Shown here piece by piece: positions 23,387-31,973 of a stretch of DNA of 64,000 nucleotides. Position 1 is the first letter of the stretch, and each line of letters opens with the position of its first letter. The translations under genes were made by a program, and so were the position numbers. Source of the DNA: a virus; IMG/VR virus record IMGVR_UViG_3300020122_000665, positions 1-64,000 of that record; one strand, given 5' to 3'. The notes under the pieces are model-generated. The model saw only the letters and a list, made by a program, of their open reading frames with translations. It was not told the DNA's origin and did not search any database.

Positions 23387-25345
23387 ATGTCTGCAACCAG
23401 CGAAGCCGCTTCGCCGGTTGCGCTCGATACCGAGCGCATCGGCGACGCGACCTACGATCCCGAGGACAACAAGCTGCGCATCCGCCCGTTCGCGCGCCTT
23501 CCCCGCGATCTCTACGATCGCGTGAAGGCCGCGGGCTTCTCGTGGGCTCCCAAACAGGAGCTCTTCGTGGCGCCGATGTGGACGCCGGAGCGCGCCGATC
23601 TCCTCGCGGAGTTGTGCGGCGAGATCGGCGACGAGGATACCTCGCTCGTCGACCGCGCGGAGGAGCGCGCCGATCGCTTCGGCGACTACTCCGACAAGCG
23701 GAAGGACGACGCCGAGACCGCGCGCCAGGCAATCGCCGCCATCGCGGATCACATTCCGCTCGGGCAGCCGATTCTCGTCGGACATCACAGCGAGAAGCAC
23801 GCCCGGAAGGACGCGGAGCGCATCGAGAACGGGATGCGCAAGGCCGTCAAAATGTGGGAGACCTCCCAATACTGGCAGAGGCGCGCCGCGGGCGCGCTCC
23901 GGCACGCGAAGTACAAGGAGCTGCCCGCGGTCCGCGCGCGCCGGATCAAGACCATCGAAGCCGACAAGCGCAAGCGCCAGCGGGAGACCGCCGACGCCGC
24001 GAGGCTGCTCAGGCTGTGGGGCTCGATCGAAGATCCCAAGTCGATCACCCGCAACGGCGAGCTCGTGTCGCTCAAAGAGCGGGCGATGTTCGTCGCGAAC
24101 CACGACCATATCCATCGGTCGTTTCCGCTGGCCGAGTATCCGCGGCAACCCCCGGCGTCGCAGTACGAGGGTCAGATGGGGCTCTGGTCGGCGCTCGACG
24201 GCGACGTGATCACGCCGGAGCAGGCGCGGGACATCGCGGTTCCGATCCACGAGCGCGGCAACGCGCGCCGGGCGCGCTGGATCGCCCACTACGATCTCCG
24301 CATCGCCTACGAGCGGGCGATGCTCGCCGACGCCGGCGGCACCGTCACCGACAAGAAGGGCCCCGAGAAGGGCGGCGCCTGTCGGTGTTGGGCGTCGCCG
24401 CGCGGCGGCTGGTCCTACATCCAGAAGGTCAACAGGGTGTCGGTCACCATCCTCGACAATTGGGACCGCGGCGATCCCTGTTTCAACCGCACCATCAAGT
24501 TCGAAGAAATCACTTCGATCATGACCGCGGCGGAGGTGAAGGCCGCGCGCGAGGACGGTCGGATCGCCGAGATCGACGATCGCGGATTCGCCCTGGCGGC
24601 GGAAGCTGCGCCGCGTCTGTCGGACGCGCCCGTGGCGCCCATCGACCACGCCTACGTCAACGACGGCACCGGCGACAACTGCGCGGAGCTGGTCGCCCAC
24701 CCCGCAAAGGAGTGGGTTCCGTGTGGGCATCCGAGGAGCGTCCACCGCTCGGTCACGCTCGACCCCACGCCGTTCGAAGCGATGAAAGCGTCGCTGAAAT
24801 CCGGCGTCAGAGTGGTTGCGGTCGATCAGCTGTTCGAGACGCCCGCCGACCTGGCGCGGCTCGTCGTCGAACGCGCCAACGTGCGCGGCCATTTCGTGCT
24901 CGAGCCGAGCGCCGGTCTCGGCGCGCTGGCCGGTGAGTGCTACCGCCAGGGCGCCGACGGCGTCATCTGCATCGAGAGGGCGCCCGCCTGCGCGGCGGCG
25001 CTGCGGCGCGGCCCCTTCGCGAAGGTGTGCGAGGCGGACTTTCTCCAGCTGCCCGTGCCCCCCTCCCCAGGGTGGTCGAAGTTCTACCGGATCGTGATGA
25101 ATCCGCCGTTTGCCGACGGGGCGGACGTGGCGCACGTGACGCGCGCCTACGAGTGGCTCGCGTCGGGCGGCCGGCTCGTCGCCATCATGTCCGCGTCGGT
25201 CAAGACCCGGCAGGACAAGCGCACCGCCGCCTTCCGGGCGATCGTCGACGGCTGCGGCGGCGAGATCGAAGACCTGCCGGAGGGCAGCTTCAAGGCGAGC
25301 GGCACGGGCGTCAACACGGTGCTCGTCACGCTCTATCGCGAGTAG
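23387..25345 (+). CDS. DUF3560-domain protein fused to an N6-adenine-type DNA methyltransferase
   Basis: This 652-residue protein's N-terminal domain (about 20-160, with DLYDRVKAAGFSWAPKQELF and GHHSEKHARKDAERIENGM) matches the DUF3560 pattern. Its C-terminal domain is a Rossmann methyltransferase with motif I LEPSAGLGALAG (about 503) and motif IV NPPF (about 571), the catalytic motif of adenine N6 or exocyclic-amine methylation. The order (motif I before NPPF) is that of the gamma class. DUF3560-methyltransferases occur on phages and plasmids and may protect DNA from restriction. The ribosome site is inside hairpin H3. Confidence 0.75.
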   Translation: MSATSEAASPVALDTERIGDATYDPEDNKLRIRPFARLPRDLYDRVKAAGFSWAPKQELFVAPMWTPERADLLAELCGEIGDEDTSLVDRAEERADRFGDYSDKRKDDAETARQAIAAIADHIPLGQPILVGHHSEKHARKDAERIENGMRKAVKMWETSQYWQRRAAGALRHAKYKELPAVRARRIKTIEADKRKRQRETADAARLLRLWGSIEDPKSITRNGELVSLKERAMFVANHDHIHRSFPLAEYPRQPPASQYEGQMGLWSALDGDVITPEQARDIAVPIHERGNARRARWIAHYDLRIAYERAMLADAGGTVTDKKGPEKGGACRCWASPRGGWSYIQKVNRVSVTILDNWDRGDPCFNRTIKFEEITSIMTAAEVKAAREDGRIAEIDDRGFALAAEAAPRLSDAPVAPIDHAYVNDGTGDNCAELVAHPAKEWVPCGHPRSVHRSVTLDPTPFEAMKASLKSGVRVVAVDQLFETPADLARLVVERANVRGHFVLEPSAGLGALAGECYRQGADGVICIERAPACAAALRRGPFAKVCEADFLQLPVPPSPGWSKFYRIVMNPPFADGADVAHVTRAYEWLASGGRLVAIMSASVKTRQDKRTAAFRAIVDGCGGEIEDLPEGSFKASGTGVNTVLVTLYRE

Positions 25346-25460
25346 AAGCCGCCATCCGGCGGGGCCACAAGGAGGTGCCCCCATAGCCGCGGGGCGTGTA
25401 ACGCGCCCGCCGTCGGTCGCAGCAGCCGGACCGTCGGACGCGGGAATAGGCCAACTGCAT

Positions 25461-25497
25461 GGCGCCCCGGAGGACAGACCTCGGGGGCGCCCTGGAG
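25461..25497 (+). promoter_or_regulatory. Leader hairpin H4 directly before the ribosome site
   Basis: Bases 25461-25473 pair with 25479-25491 (12 of 13) around the loop ACAGA. GGAGGTGACCTGATG starts 2 nt after the stem, so here the ribosome site abuts rather than enters the stem. About 80 nt upstream is a second structured ribosome-like site (AAGGAGGTG, 25370-25377). Confidence 0.55.
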
Positions 25498-25505
25498 GTG
25501 ACCTG

Positions 25506-25796
25506 ATGAAGTTCCGCGCGAGGATCGCGAACGTCGCGATCACCTATTCAACCATCGAGATTCCCGCCTACTGCGGAGTGTGCGGATCTGACCTGTGCGG
25601 GCCGCGCGCTCTCGAAGAGCAGCGCGTCTGCACGACGATGGCGTTCTCGCACTTCGAGAGCAATCCGGCCGTCGGAGACGACATCGCCACCGACACGCCC
25701 GACGATGACGCGGACGCCACGGCGACGCTGTCGGTGGGCTGCGCCAACTGCGGCGCGCGACTCGCCGTCGGCAATATCTCGGGGACCGAGTCGTGA
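25506..25796 (+). CDS. Zinc-ribbon protein
   Basis: This 96-residue protein has CGVCGSDLC (about 23-31) and CANC (about 79-82), the two halves of a zinc ribbon, separated by an acidic spacer. It has an excellent ribosome site, GGAGGTGACCTG. The frame is also open for 41 codons upstream to an ATA codon with a good ribosome site, perhaps a former start. The function is unknown. Confidence 0.7.
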   Translation: MKFRARIANVAITYSTIEIPAYCGVCGSDLCGPRALEEQRVCTTMAFSHFESNPAVGDDIATDTPDDDADATATLSVGCANCGARLAVGNISGTES

Positions 25797-26895
25797 GCCG
25801 CGCCGCCGCCGGCGCGCAGCGTGGACGAACGAGCGCCTCGTCGAGAGCGCGCTCGGGCGCATCGGGTGCCGGGACCGCGCGACCTTCGACGCGGTGAACG
25901 AGAAGTACGGCACCGACGTCGAGACCTTCACCGAAGCGTTCGCGGTGTGCGCGCGCAGCTACTCGAGGCGAGGCCACCGCCGTTGGGGCGACTTCGACCT
26001 CGAGTCGCTGCGCGAGTGCATCGGGCTCGACGGGCTCCGCCTGCCGGGCTGGCTGTACGAGCAGGGAGCCGACGACGCATATGCCGCGCACATCGCGCGA
26101 TGGGAGAACGACGTGACACCGACGGACGAAGAGCTCGAAGAATACTACCGCTCGCTCGAGGAGGGTGACGCGGACAAGACCGTCGCCGAGGCCACGCGCG
26201 AAGCGGTCGCCGACATGATCGCTGGCGAGAGCCCCAAGCCCAACTTCGACGCCTGGAAGGCGAAGAGGGACGCCGCGCGCGCCTCGAACCTCGAGAGCAC
26301 CCGCGACAAGGCGGCGAAGGCCGGCGCGCCGGCCGGAGCGATCCGCCACATCGAGAGCAAGATCCGTGAGGCGCGGACGGAGTCGGCCCCGCCCGCCCGC
26401 AACCGGGCCAAGGACGACGCCGCGGCGCGGGCGATGGAGCGGCTCAGGAACGAGGGCGACGTGCGCGTCGAGGTGGCCCCCGACAAGGCGCTCGTCAAGG
26501 CGGCGCCGCGCGCGCTCGACGGTGCGCAGGGCGGCGCGGTCCAGCTCAACGAGGCGGCGATCGGCACCATCGTCGGCGCCGTGGTCGATCGCCTCATCGC
26601 CTCCGCGTACTCGGCGCCCGAGAGGCGCCGCGCCGAGTGGGTCTCGTGGATGAGCAAGGCCCGTCTCTGGCACTGCCCGGCGTGCGACGTCGACTCCCAC
26701 AAGGTCGTCTGCTCGCGGTGCGGCGATATCGACGGGCTCGAGGGGCACTACCGCGGCACCGAGGGGTGGAAGGAGATCGCGCGTCGGAAGGCGGAGGATC
26801 TGCTCTCCTCGCCCGAGGAGACGAAGAAGGCGGCGGCGCCGCTCAAGGCGCTCCCCGCCGCGCGTCCGCGCCACCTGTCGATCGTGCGGTCGTGA
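25705..26895 (+). CDS. Hypothetical protein with C-terminal zinc ribbon (start uncertain)
   Basis: The frame is open from an ATG at 25705, but the first 40 residues are Arg/Pro-rich and overlap the preceding gene by 92 nt, so they are doubtful. From about residue 41 (WTNERLVESALGRIG) the protein looks real. It has a helical charged domain, a Lys/Ala-rich linker and a C-terminal ribbon with CPAC and CSRC. No good start with a ribosome site exists near 25796; a GTG at 25895 is another choice. The function is unknown. Confidence 0.6.
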   Translation: MTRTPRRRCRWAAPTAARDSPSAISRGPSREPRRRRRAAWTNERLVESALGRIGCRDRATFDAVNEKYGTDVETFTEAFAVCARSYSRRGHRRWGDFDLESLRECIGLDGLRLPGWLYEQGADDAYAAHIARWENDVTPTDEELEEYYRSLEEGDADKTVAEATREAVADMIAGESPKPNFDAWKAKRDAARASNLESTRDKAAKAGAPAGAIRHIESKIREARTESAPPARNRAKDDAAARAMERLRNEGDVRVEVAPDKALVKAAPRALDGAQGGAVQLNEAAIGTIVGAVVDRLIASAYSAPERRRAEWVSWMSKARLWHCPACDVDSHKVVCSRCGDIDGLEGHYRGTEGWKEIARRKAEDLLSSPEETKKAAAPLKALPAARPRHLSIVRS

Positions 26896-27179
26896 CCGAA
26901 CTCGACCTGTGGGTCACACGCGCGCCGCGGCCCAACGACGGAGACCCCGACGAGGATCACAGCTACGACCTGGCGCGCCTCGCCTGCAAAGGCAACGTGC
27001 TCGAGCTCGACGATCCCGACGAGCCGGGCGGCAAGGTCGAGGTGTCCGCCACGGACTTCCTCTACGACAACCGCGAGGACAGCGACGTGATCGCCGCCGT
27101 GGTGGCGCTCGACGTCGGCGAGGAGGCCCGCCTCGGCGGCGGGGCGCAGCCGGTCACCGTCATTCGGAGGGTCCAATGA
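26892..27179 (+). CDS. Hypothetical acidic protein
   Basis: This 95-residue protein has a GTG start overlapping the preceding stop (GTGA). It is very acidic, with a predicted beta-rich core (LACKGNVLELDDPDE, ARLGGGAQPVTVIRR). It could be a nucleic-acid mimic, but this is speculation. Confidence 0.6.
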   Translation: MTELDLWVTRAPRPNDGDPDEDHSYDLARLACKGNVLELDDPDEPGGKVEVSATDFLYDNREDSDVIAAVVALDVGEEARLGGGAQPVTVIRRVQ

Positions 27180-27400
27180 CGTTCGACCTCGAAGTGGTGA
27201 GAGCCGTGGTCGACGCCTACGGCGACGTCATGTGCGAGGCCGTCGCCTCCGCCGTCCAGAAGGTCTACGGCGACGACGGCGACGGAAGCGCCGCGCGCGT
27301 CGTGCGCGCCGCCTGGAAGGTGGCCCACCCGGGAATCGTCGACGAGCTCGTGTTGAACCTCTCGAAGGCGAAGACGGGCAAGCCGCGGAGGAAGCCATGA
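27176..27400 (+). CDS. Hypothetical small protein
   Basis: This 74-residue protein has an ATG overlapping the preceding stop and GGAGGG upstream. It is helical with a basic end (KAKTGKPRRKP). The function is unknown. Confidence 0.6.
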   Translation: MTFDLEVVRAVVDAYGDVMCEAVASAVQKVYGDDGDGSAARVVRAAWKVAHPGIVDELVLNLSKAKTGKPRRKP

Positions 27401-27792
27401 GCGCGCACTGCTATCGCATCAGGAAGACCGTCGAGTGCCACTCGCCCGACGCCATCGCGCCGCTCGACCGCGACGGCAATCCGAACGTGGAGCAGCAGCG
27501 GCACCGTCACACCTGGCCGACGATGGCCTTCACCTGCTCCATCTGCAAGCGCCACGTGTGCGGCTGGTGCGAGGGCAGCAGCTTCGAGATGGAGCTGTCG
27601 CAGCTGCTCTCCGACGACGAGAGCGAAATGCAGTTCTGCGACGAATGCATGGTCGCGCTCGAGGAGGCAATCGAGGCTCACGAGCGCTTCCCGTCGATGA
27701 CCGCCCCGACATACAGCGACGGCGGATACGTCTCCAGGGCCATGCACCGGATCATCCGCGCCGCGGTGGCGTCGGGAGAGCTCCGGCAATGA
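27397..27792 (+). CDS. Zinc-finger protein
   Basis: This 131-residue protein contains CSICKRHVCGWC and CDEC, with HRHTW between, resembling a RING- or treble-clef-type zinc site. The ATG overlaps the preceding stop (ATGA). The function is unknown. Confidence 0.65.
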   Translation: MSAHCYRIRKTVECHSPDAIAPLDRDGNPNVEQQRHRHTWPTMAFTCSICKRHVCGWCEGSSFEMELSQLLSDDESEMQFCDECMVALEEAIEAHERFPSMTAPTYSDGGYVSRAMHRIIRAAVASGELRQ

Positions 27793-28337
27793 ACAAGGAG
27801 CCGACCATGGTCTGCACCGTCTGCAACGACACGCACCGGATGGCACGCCACGACGGCAGCGACGTGCCGTGCACGAGCTGCCCGACACCGTGCGGGAGGT
27901 GCCGCGCCAACAGAAACGGCGCCTATTGCACCGCGACGCCGTGCGCCTGCGAGTGCCACGCGAGCGCGCGCGTCGCCGCGAAGAAGGCGGAGATCGCCCA
28001 CCTCATCGGAGCCGCGCACAAGGCGCTCCGCTCCGCGCTCCACCTCTCCTCTTGCGCGGACGGCGACGTCGAGGGCGAGGCGATCTCGGACGCGCTCCAC
28101 AACGCCTACCCGCGCACGCTGCCCATGTCCGACCACGGGAGCACCGACATCGGCAAGCTCGTCGACGAGCTGGCCGTGTGGCGGTATCGCTTCTCGGCGG
28201 GCGAGTCGTCGCCGCCGCGCCTCGGCGCGCTCGAGGAGCTGGCGCGCAAGGTCGCCGCGCTCGAATTGCGCTCCGACCGCGTCGACGATCGCCTCAGCAA
28301 GATCGAGGAGCATGTCGACTGGCGGATCGAGCGATGA
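27789..28337 (+). CDS. Cys-rich zinc protein with C-terminal coiled coil
   Basis: This 182-residue protein has about 11 cysteines in the first 60 residues (CTVC, CTSCPTPCGRC, CTATPCACEC). A helical domain and a coiled-coil end (RSDRVDDRLSKIEEHV) follow. The zinc-rich head resembles DnaJ-type or ribbon clusters. The function is unknown. Confidence 0.65.
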   Translation: MNKEPTMVCTVCNDTHRMARHDGSDVPCTSCPTPCGRCRANRNGAYCTATPCACECHASARVAAKKAEIAHLIGAAHKALRSALHLSSCADGDVEGEAISDALHNAYPRTLPMSDHGSTDIGKLVDELAVWRYRFSAGESSPPRLGALEELARKVAALELRSDRVDDRLSKIEEHVDWRIER

Positions 28338-28591
28338 TCCCGGCCCGCACGCGCCCGGCCCGCACGCGCTGCATCGCGAAGCTCGATCGCGCCGCGCCTC
28401 GCCCGACGGAGGTGACGCTCGACCGCGCCGCCGGGCTCTTCGTCGTCCGCCACGTCGGGCGGCGCCGTCGCTTCGAGCTCGAGATCGAGGTGGTCGCGCA
28501 GATGGTCGCCGAGCGCGTCGTGCACGCCGACCTCAAGAAAGCGCGCCGGGAGAAGGCGCTCGCCCGCGCCGCGCGGCGGAAGGGATCCTGA
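28334..28591 (+). CDS. Hypothetical basic protein
   Basis: This 85-residue Arg/Ala-rich protein has a small beta segment (DRAAGLFVVRHVGRRRRFEL) followed by a basic helix. It overlaps both neighbours. The function is unknown. Confidence 0.55.
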   Translation: MIPARTRPARTRCIAKLDRAAPRPTEVTLDRAAGLFVVRHVGRRRRFELEIEVVAQMVAERVVHADLKKARREKALARAARRKGS

Positions 28592-28785
28592 TGCGCGCCC
28601 TGGTGCGTTGCCTCGCTCGCCTTGCCGGCGCGGCGTTGCTGCGCTCCGCGGGAGCGCCTGATCCGATACCGCTCCGTCTGGAGATCGTGCCGCGCGCGCG
28701 CCGCGCGCCCCGGATCCGGGCGGAGCAGCTCTCCCTCGATCTGGCTGTACCTCGAATCGACCGCTTGGAGGAGCGCTCCCGATGA
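28591..28785 (+). CDS. Hypothetical basic protein
   Basis: This 64-residue Arg/Leu-rich protein starts at an ATG overlapping the preceding stop (TGATG). Its 3' end contains the GCTGTACCTC element and the ribosome site for the next gene. Confidence 0.5.
   Translation: MRALVRCLARLAGAALLRSAGAPDPIPLRLEIVPRARRAPRIRAEQLSLDLAVPRIDRLEERSR
28744..28753 (+). promoter_or_regulatory. GCTGTACCTC element, copy 7 (the only plus-strand copy)
   Basis: An exact copy on the plus strand, 29 nt upstream of the Mom-like gene's ATG and inside the end of the preceding gene. GGAGGAG follows it, as at copies 1-3. Confidence 0.55.
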
Positions 28786-29495
28786 TCTTCGAACTCGACT
28801 CCGACCTATCACGTCGAGATACGACGTGGGAGAAGGCGCGCTACCTCGAGCAGCTCCCGCTCGGCGCCGCGCCCGGATCGCGCGGGTGGGTCCACCGCTC
28901 GCTCCGCCTCCGCATCGCGGAGTCTCGCGCCGACTGCGCGCTCGCCGCCGACATCGTGAAGCACCGCCACTACCACCGAAAGTGGCCCTGCCCGCCGAAG
29001 ACGCTGATGATGAGCTACCTCTCCAGCCTCGACGGCGTCGGCGGGCTCGACGCCGCGGGCCTCGTGTCCGTGGCGCTGCTGCCCAACCGCTACCACGTGC
29101 GCGAGGCGCTCGGACTCTCGCAGCTCGAGTGCCTGACGCTGGTTCGCATGTGGCGCGCCGACGACCTCGTGCCGACGATCGCGCCCGATCTCACGCCGGA
29201 GACGCTCCGCCGCGTCGTGCGCGGCGAGAGAAACCGCGGCCCGCTGCGCGGGGTGCGCGACGAGTGGATCGCGCGCAAGTGCCGCGCGGACGGGCTGCGC
29301 GCCGCGCCTCGCCTGCTCGCCACCTACGCCGATCCGGCGCTCGGGCACGACGGCGCGACCTACGTCGCCGCTGGCGCCGTCGACTGCGGCCGCGCGCGCT
29401 GCGGGAAGCTGCTCTTCGCGTGGGGGCTCGACGAGGAGACCCGCAACAACCTGGCCGCGCTCGGGCGCGCCGTCGCCGAAAGGACCGCCGCATGA
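28782..29495 (+). CDS. Mom-like/GNAT-fold DNA-modification enzyme
   Basis: The C-terminal half of this 237-residue protein has LLATYADPALGHDGATYVAA (about 186-205), matching the SxADxxxGHxGxIYxA motif of the phage Mom family and related GNAT-fold proteins. Upstream, CALAADIVKHRHYHRKWP would be the usual substrate-side segment. Mu Mom adds a methylcarbamoyl group to adenine in DNA to resist restriction. The gene directly precedes a C5-cytosine methyltransferase, which supports a DNA-modification role. A general acetyltransferase cannot be excluded. Confidence 0.55.
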   Translation: MIFELDSDLSRRDTTWEKARYLEQLPLGAAPGSRGWVHRSLRLRIAESRADCALAADIVKHRHYHRKWPCPPKTLMMSYLSSLDGVGGLDAAGLVSVALLPNRYHVREALGLSQLECLTLVRMWRADDLVPTIAPDLTPETLRRVVRGERNRGPLRGVRDEWIARKCRADGLRAAPRLLATYADPALGHDGATYVAAGAVDCGRARCGKLLFAWGLDEETRNNLAALGRAVAERTAA

Positions 29496-29710
29496 GACCG
29501 ATCTACTTCAGCGCATCGATCTCCATCCCCTGGTGGAAGCACAAGCGGAAACCGCTGTTTCACCACGAGCCGGCGAACGTCCTCCGCAGCGGGCTCACGA
29601 TGTCGCAGCCCTCGTCGCACATCCACGTCGGCCCCCTTCACATCGGAATCGTGTGGCGCGAGTCCGACGAGGCGAAGGCGAAGCGCCTCGTCGAGGCGGA
29701 AAGCCGATGA
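29492..29710 (+). CDS. Hypothetical small protein
   Basis: This 72-residue protein starts MRPIYFSASISIPWWKHKRK and overlaps both neighbours (ATGA). It has a beta-rich, His-containing middle. The function is unknown; it lies between two DNA-modification genes. Confidence 0.55.
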   Translation: MRPIYFSASISIPWWKHKRKPLFHHEPANVLRSGLTMSQPSSHIHVGPLHIGIVWRESDEAKAKRLVEAESR

Positions 29711-31746
29711 AGTCGAAACCGAAGCGCGCGACGCGTCGGCCGCCGATGCTACGCCTGCACACCGAAGATCTGGTGATCGACAACTTCGCCGGCGGCGGCG
29801 GCGCCAGCCTCGGTATCGAGTGGGCGCTCGGCCGCTCGCCGGACATCGCGGTCAACCACGATCCCGAGGCGCTCGCGATGCACGCCGCCAACCACCCCGA
29901 CACGAAGCACCTCTGCGAGTCGGTGTGGGATGTCGACCCGCGGAAGGTGTGCGGCGACAAGCAAGTCGAGCTCGCGTGGTTCTCGCCAGATTGCACATAC
30001 CATTCAAAAGCCCGAGGCGGAAAGCCCTTCCGCGATCGCAACAAGGCGCGCCGCCGGCGCGGCCTCGCCTGGGTCGTCGTTCGATGGGCCGAGGCGAGGA
30101 AACCCCGGCTAATCATGCTCGAGAACGTCGAGGAGTTCGAGGATTGGGGGCCGCTCCTCGACGACGGCACGCCCGACAAGACTCGCGCCGGGTTCACCTT
30201 CCGTCGGTGGGTCGCGCGCCTCCGCAACCTCGGCTACGACGTCGACTGGCGCCAGCTCCGCGCGTGCGACTACGGCGCGCCGACGACGCGCAAGCGGCTC
30301 TTCCTGATCGCGCGCTGCGACGGGCTTCCGATCGTGTGGCCCGAGGCGACGCACGCCCCGCCGGCGGTCGCCGCGGCGAAGGGCCTCAAGCCCTACCGCA
30401 CCGCCGCCGAGTGCATCGACTGGTCGATCCCCTGCCCGTCGATCTTCCTCACCAACGCCGAGGGCAAGAAGATCGGCGTGAAGCGGCCGCTCTCCGACAA
30501 CACGCTGCGGCGCATCGCGCGAGGCATCAAGAAGTTCGTCCTCGACGCCAAGGACCCATTCATCGTCCCCGATGCCGACCGCCGGCCGAAAGCGATGGTT
30601 CCATTCATCGCGCCTGTTTCGCACACCGGCGTCCGACCGAGCGGCACCAGCGTCGACGCTCGCGTGCATTCGATCAACGAGCCACTCCCGACGGTCACCG
30701 GAGCGCGCCGCGGCGAGAAGGCGCTCGTGCAGCCATTCCTCACGCCGGTCAAGACGTGGGGCGGCGGCGGCAACGAGCCGCGCTCCATCAACGAGCCGAT
30801 GCGGACCACGACCACGTCGAAGCGTGGAGAGCACGCCATCGTCGCGCCGCTCCTCGCGCGCATCGGGCAAACCGGCGGAAACGGCGACTACTCGAACGAC
30901 GCGCGCACCCCGCTCACCACCGTCACCACAAAGGCGGAGCACCTCCTCATCGCGCCGACGCTGATCCAGACCTCCTACGGCGAGCGCAAGGGCCAGAAGC
31001 CGCGCACGCTCGACCTGCACGCGCCGCTCGGCACCGTCGTCGGGCAGGGAGTGAAGCACTCGGTCGTCTCCGCATTCCTGGCGAAGCACTACGGCGGCCC
31101 GGGCGTGGAGCGCATCACCAAGCAGCCGGCCGGGACGTCGATGGATGCGCCGGTCGACACCATCACACAGCGCGACCACCACACGGTCATCGAGGCGCAG
31201 CTCGAGCCCTGGCTCGACGACCACGACAACACGGACCCCGACGGGGCCGAATACGAGGGTGGATTCTTCGGGCCCACCATCGAAGCCTCGCATTTGGTCC
31301 ACCTGCGCGGTGGCGTCGACGACCACCCCAACACCGCGCAGGCCGTCGAGGAGCCGCTGCCGACGGTCACGGCGAACGGGAACCACATCGCCGAGGTCCG
31401 CGCGCTGCTGATCAAATACTACGGCACCGACCAGGACCCGCAGCTCGGCGAGCCGCTCCACACCGTCACCACCAAGGACCGCTTCGCGCTGATCGTGACG
31501 ATCCACGGCGTCGACTACGAGATCGTCGACATCGGAATGCGGATGCTCTCGCCGCGCGAGCTCTTCCGCGCGCAGGGCTTCCCCGACTCCTACGACATCG
31601 AGTCGGAGTGGGAAGGCGTGAAGCTCACCAAGACCTCGCAGGTCCGCATGTGCGGCAACGCGGTAAGCCCCGTCATGTCGGAGGCGCTGGCGAAGGCGAA
31701 CTACGTCCGTCGGATGGGCGATCTCGCCGCCGGATGCGTGTCCTGA
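29707..31746 (+). CDS. DNA (cytosine-5)-methyltransferase with an internal repeat domain
   Basis: This 679-residue protein has motif I (VIDNFAGGGGASLGIEWAL, about 23-41), the catalytic Cys in FSPDCTYHS (about 93, SPDC in place of PPC), ENVEEF (about 138), a QLRACDYGAPTTRKRLF segment (motif VIII, about 190) and a C-terminal motif IX/X part (GMRMLSPRELFRAQGFP, RMCGNAVSPVM). Between them, residues 310-600 hold about seven degenerate repeats of the form I-x-EP-L-x-TVT...L..PFL. Such repeats sit in the target-recognition region of many phage enzymes. It methylates phage DNA against host restriction. Confidence 0.85.
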   Translation: MKSKPKRATRRPPMLRLHTEDLVIDNFAGGGGASLGIEWALGRSPDIAVNHDPEALAMHAANHPDTKHLCESVWDVDPRKVCGDKQVELAWFSPDCTYHSKARGGKPFRDRNKARRRRGLAWVVVRWAEARKPRLIMLENVEEFEDWGPLLDDGTPDKTRAGFTFRRWVARLRNLGYDVDWRQLRACDYGAPTTRKRLFLIARCDGLPIVWPEATHAPPAVAAAKGLKPYRTAAECIDWSIPCPSIFLTNAEGKKIGVKRPLSDNTLRRIARGIKKFVLDAKDPFIVPDADRRPKAMVPFIAPVSHTGVRPSGTSVDARVHSINEPLPTVTGARRGEKALVQPFLTPVKTWGGGGNEPRSINEPMRTTTTSKRGEHAIVAPLLARIGQTGGNGDYSNDARTPLTTVTTKAEHLLIAPTLIQTSYGERKGQKPRTLDLHAPLGTVVGQGVKHSVVSAFLAKHYGGPGVERITKQPAGTSMDAPVDTITQRDHHTVIEAQLEPWLDDHDNTDPDGAEYEGGFFGPTIEASHLVHLRGGVDDHPNTAQAVEEPLPTVTANGNHIAEVRALLIKYYGTDQDPQLGEPLHTVTTKDRFALIVTIHGVDYEIVDIGMRMLSPRELFRAQGFPDSYDIESEWEGVKLTKTSQVRMCGNAVSPVMSEALAKANYVRRMGDLAAGCVS

Positions 31747-31973
31747 TGGCGAAGCTCAGCGAAGAGGAACGATTGGCGGCCACGACGCGTCGGATCCTCC
31801 GGGATAAGCGGCGTGCCGACAAAGTCCCCGATCGATCTGCGCAGTGCGGAATCTCCTACTACAGCCAGAGCCCTCGGCAGCGCGAGGAAGGGACGTATTG
31901 GAAGGAGTGCCATCGCTGCAAGAAGCCGCTCGACTATCAACCCGTGGCGACCAGAAGGGAGTGCATCCCATGA
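31746..31973 (+). CDS. Small zinc-knuckle protein
   Basis: This 75-residue protein has a CHRCKKPL pair near the end and a charged helical start (SEEERLAATTRRILRDKRRA). The ATG overlaps the methyltransferase stop (TGATG) and the stop overlaps the next start (ATGA). The function is unknown. Confidence 0.6.
   Translation: MAKLSEEERLAATTRRILRDKRRADKVPDRSAQCGISYYSQSPRQREEGTYWKECHRCKKPLDYQPVATRRECIP

Noticed and set aside
22496-25543. Open frame of 1015 codons on the minus strand
   Set aside because: It runs antisense to the pentapeptide gene, the DUF3560-methyltransferase and the leaders, all of which have clear motifs and ribosome sites on the plus strand. Long antisense frames are common at this G+C content.
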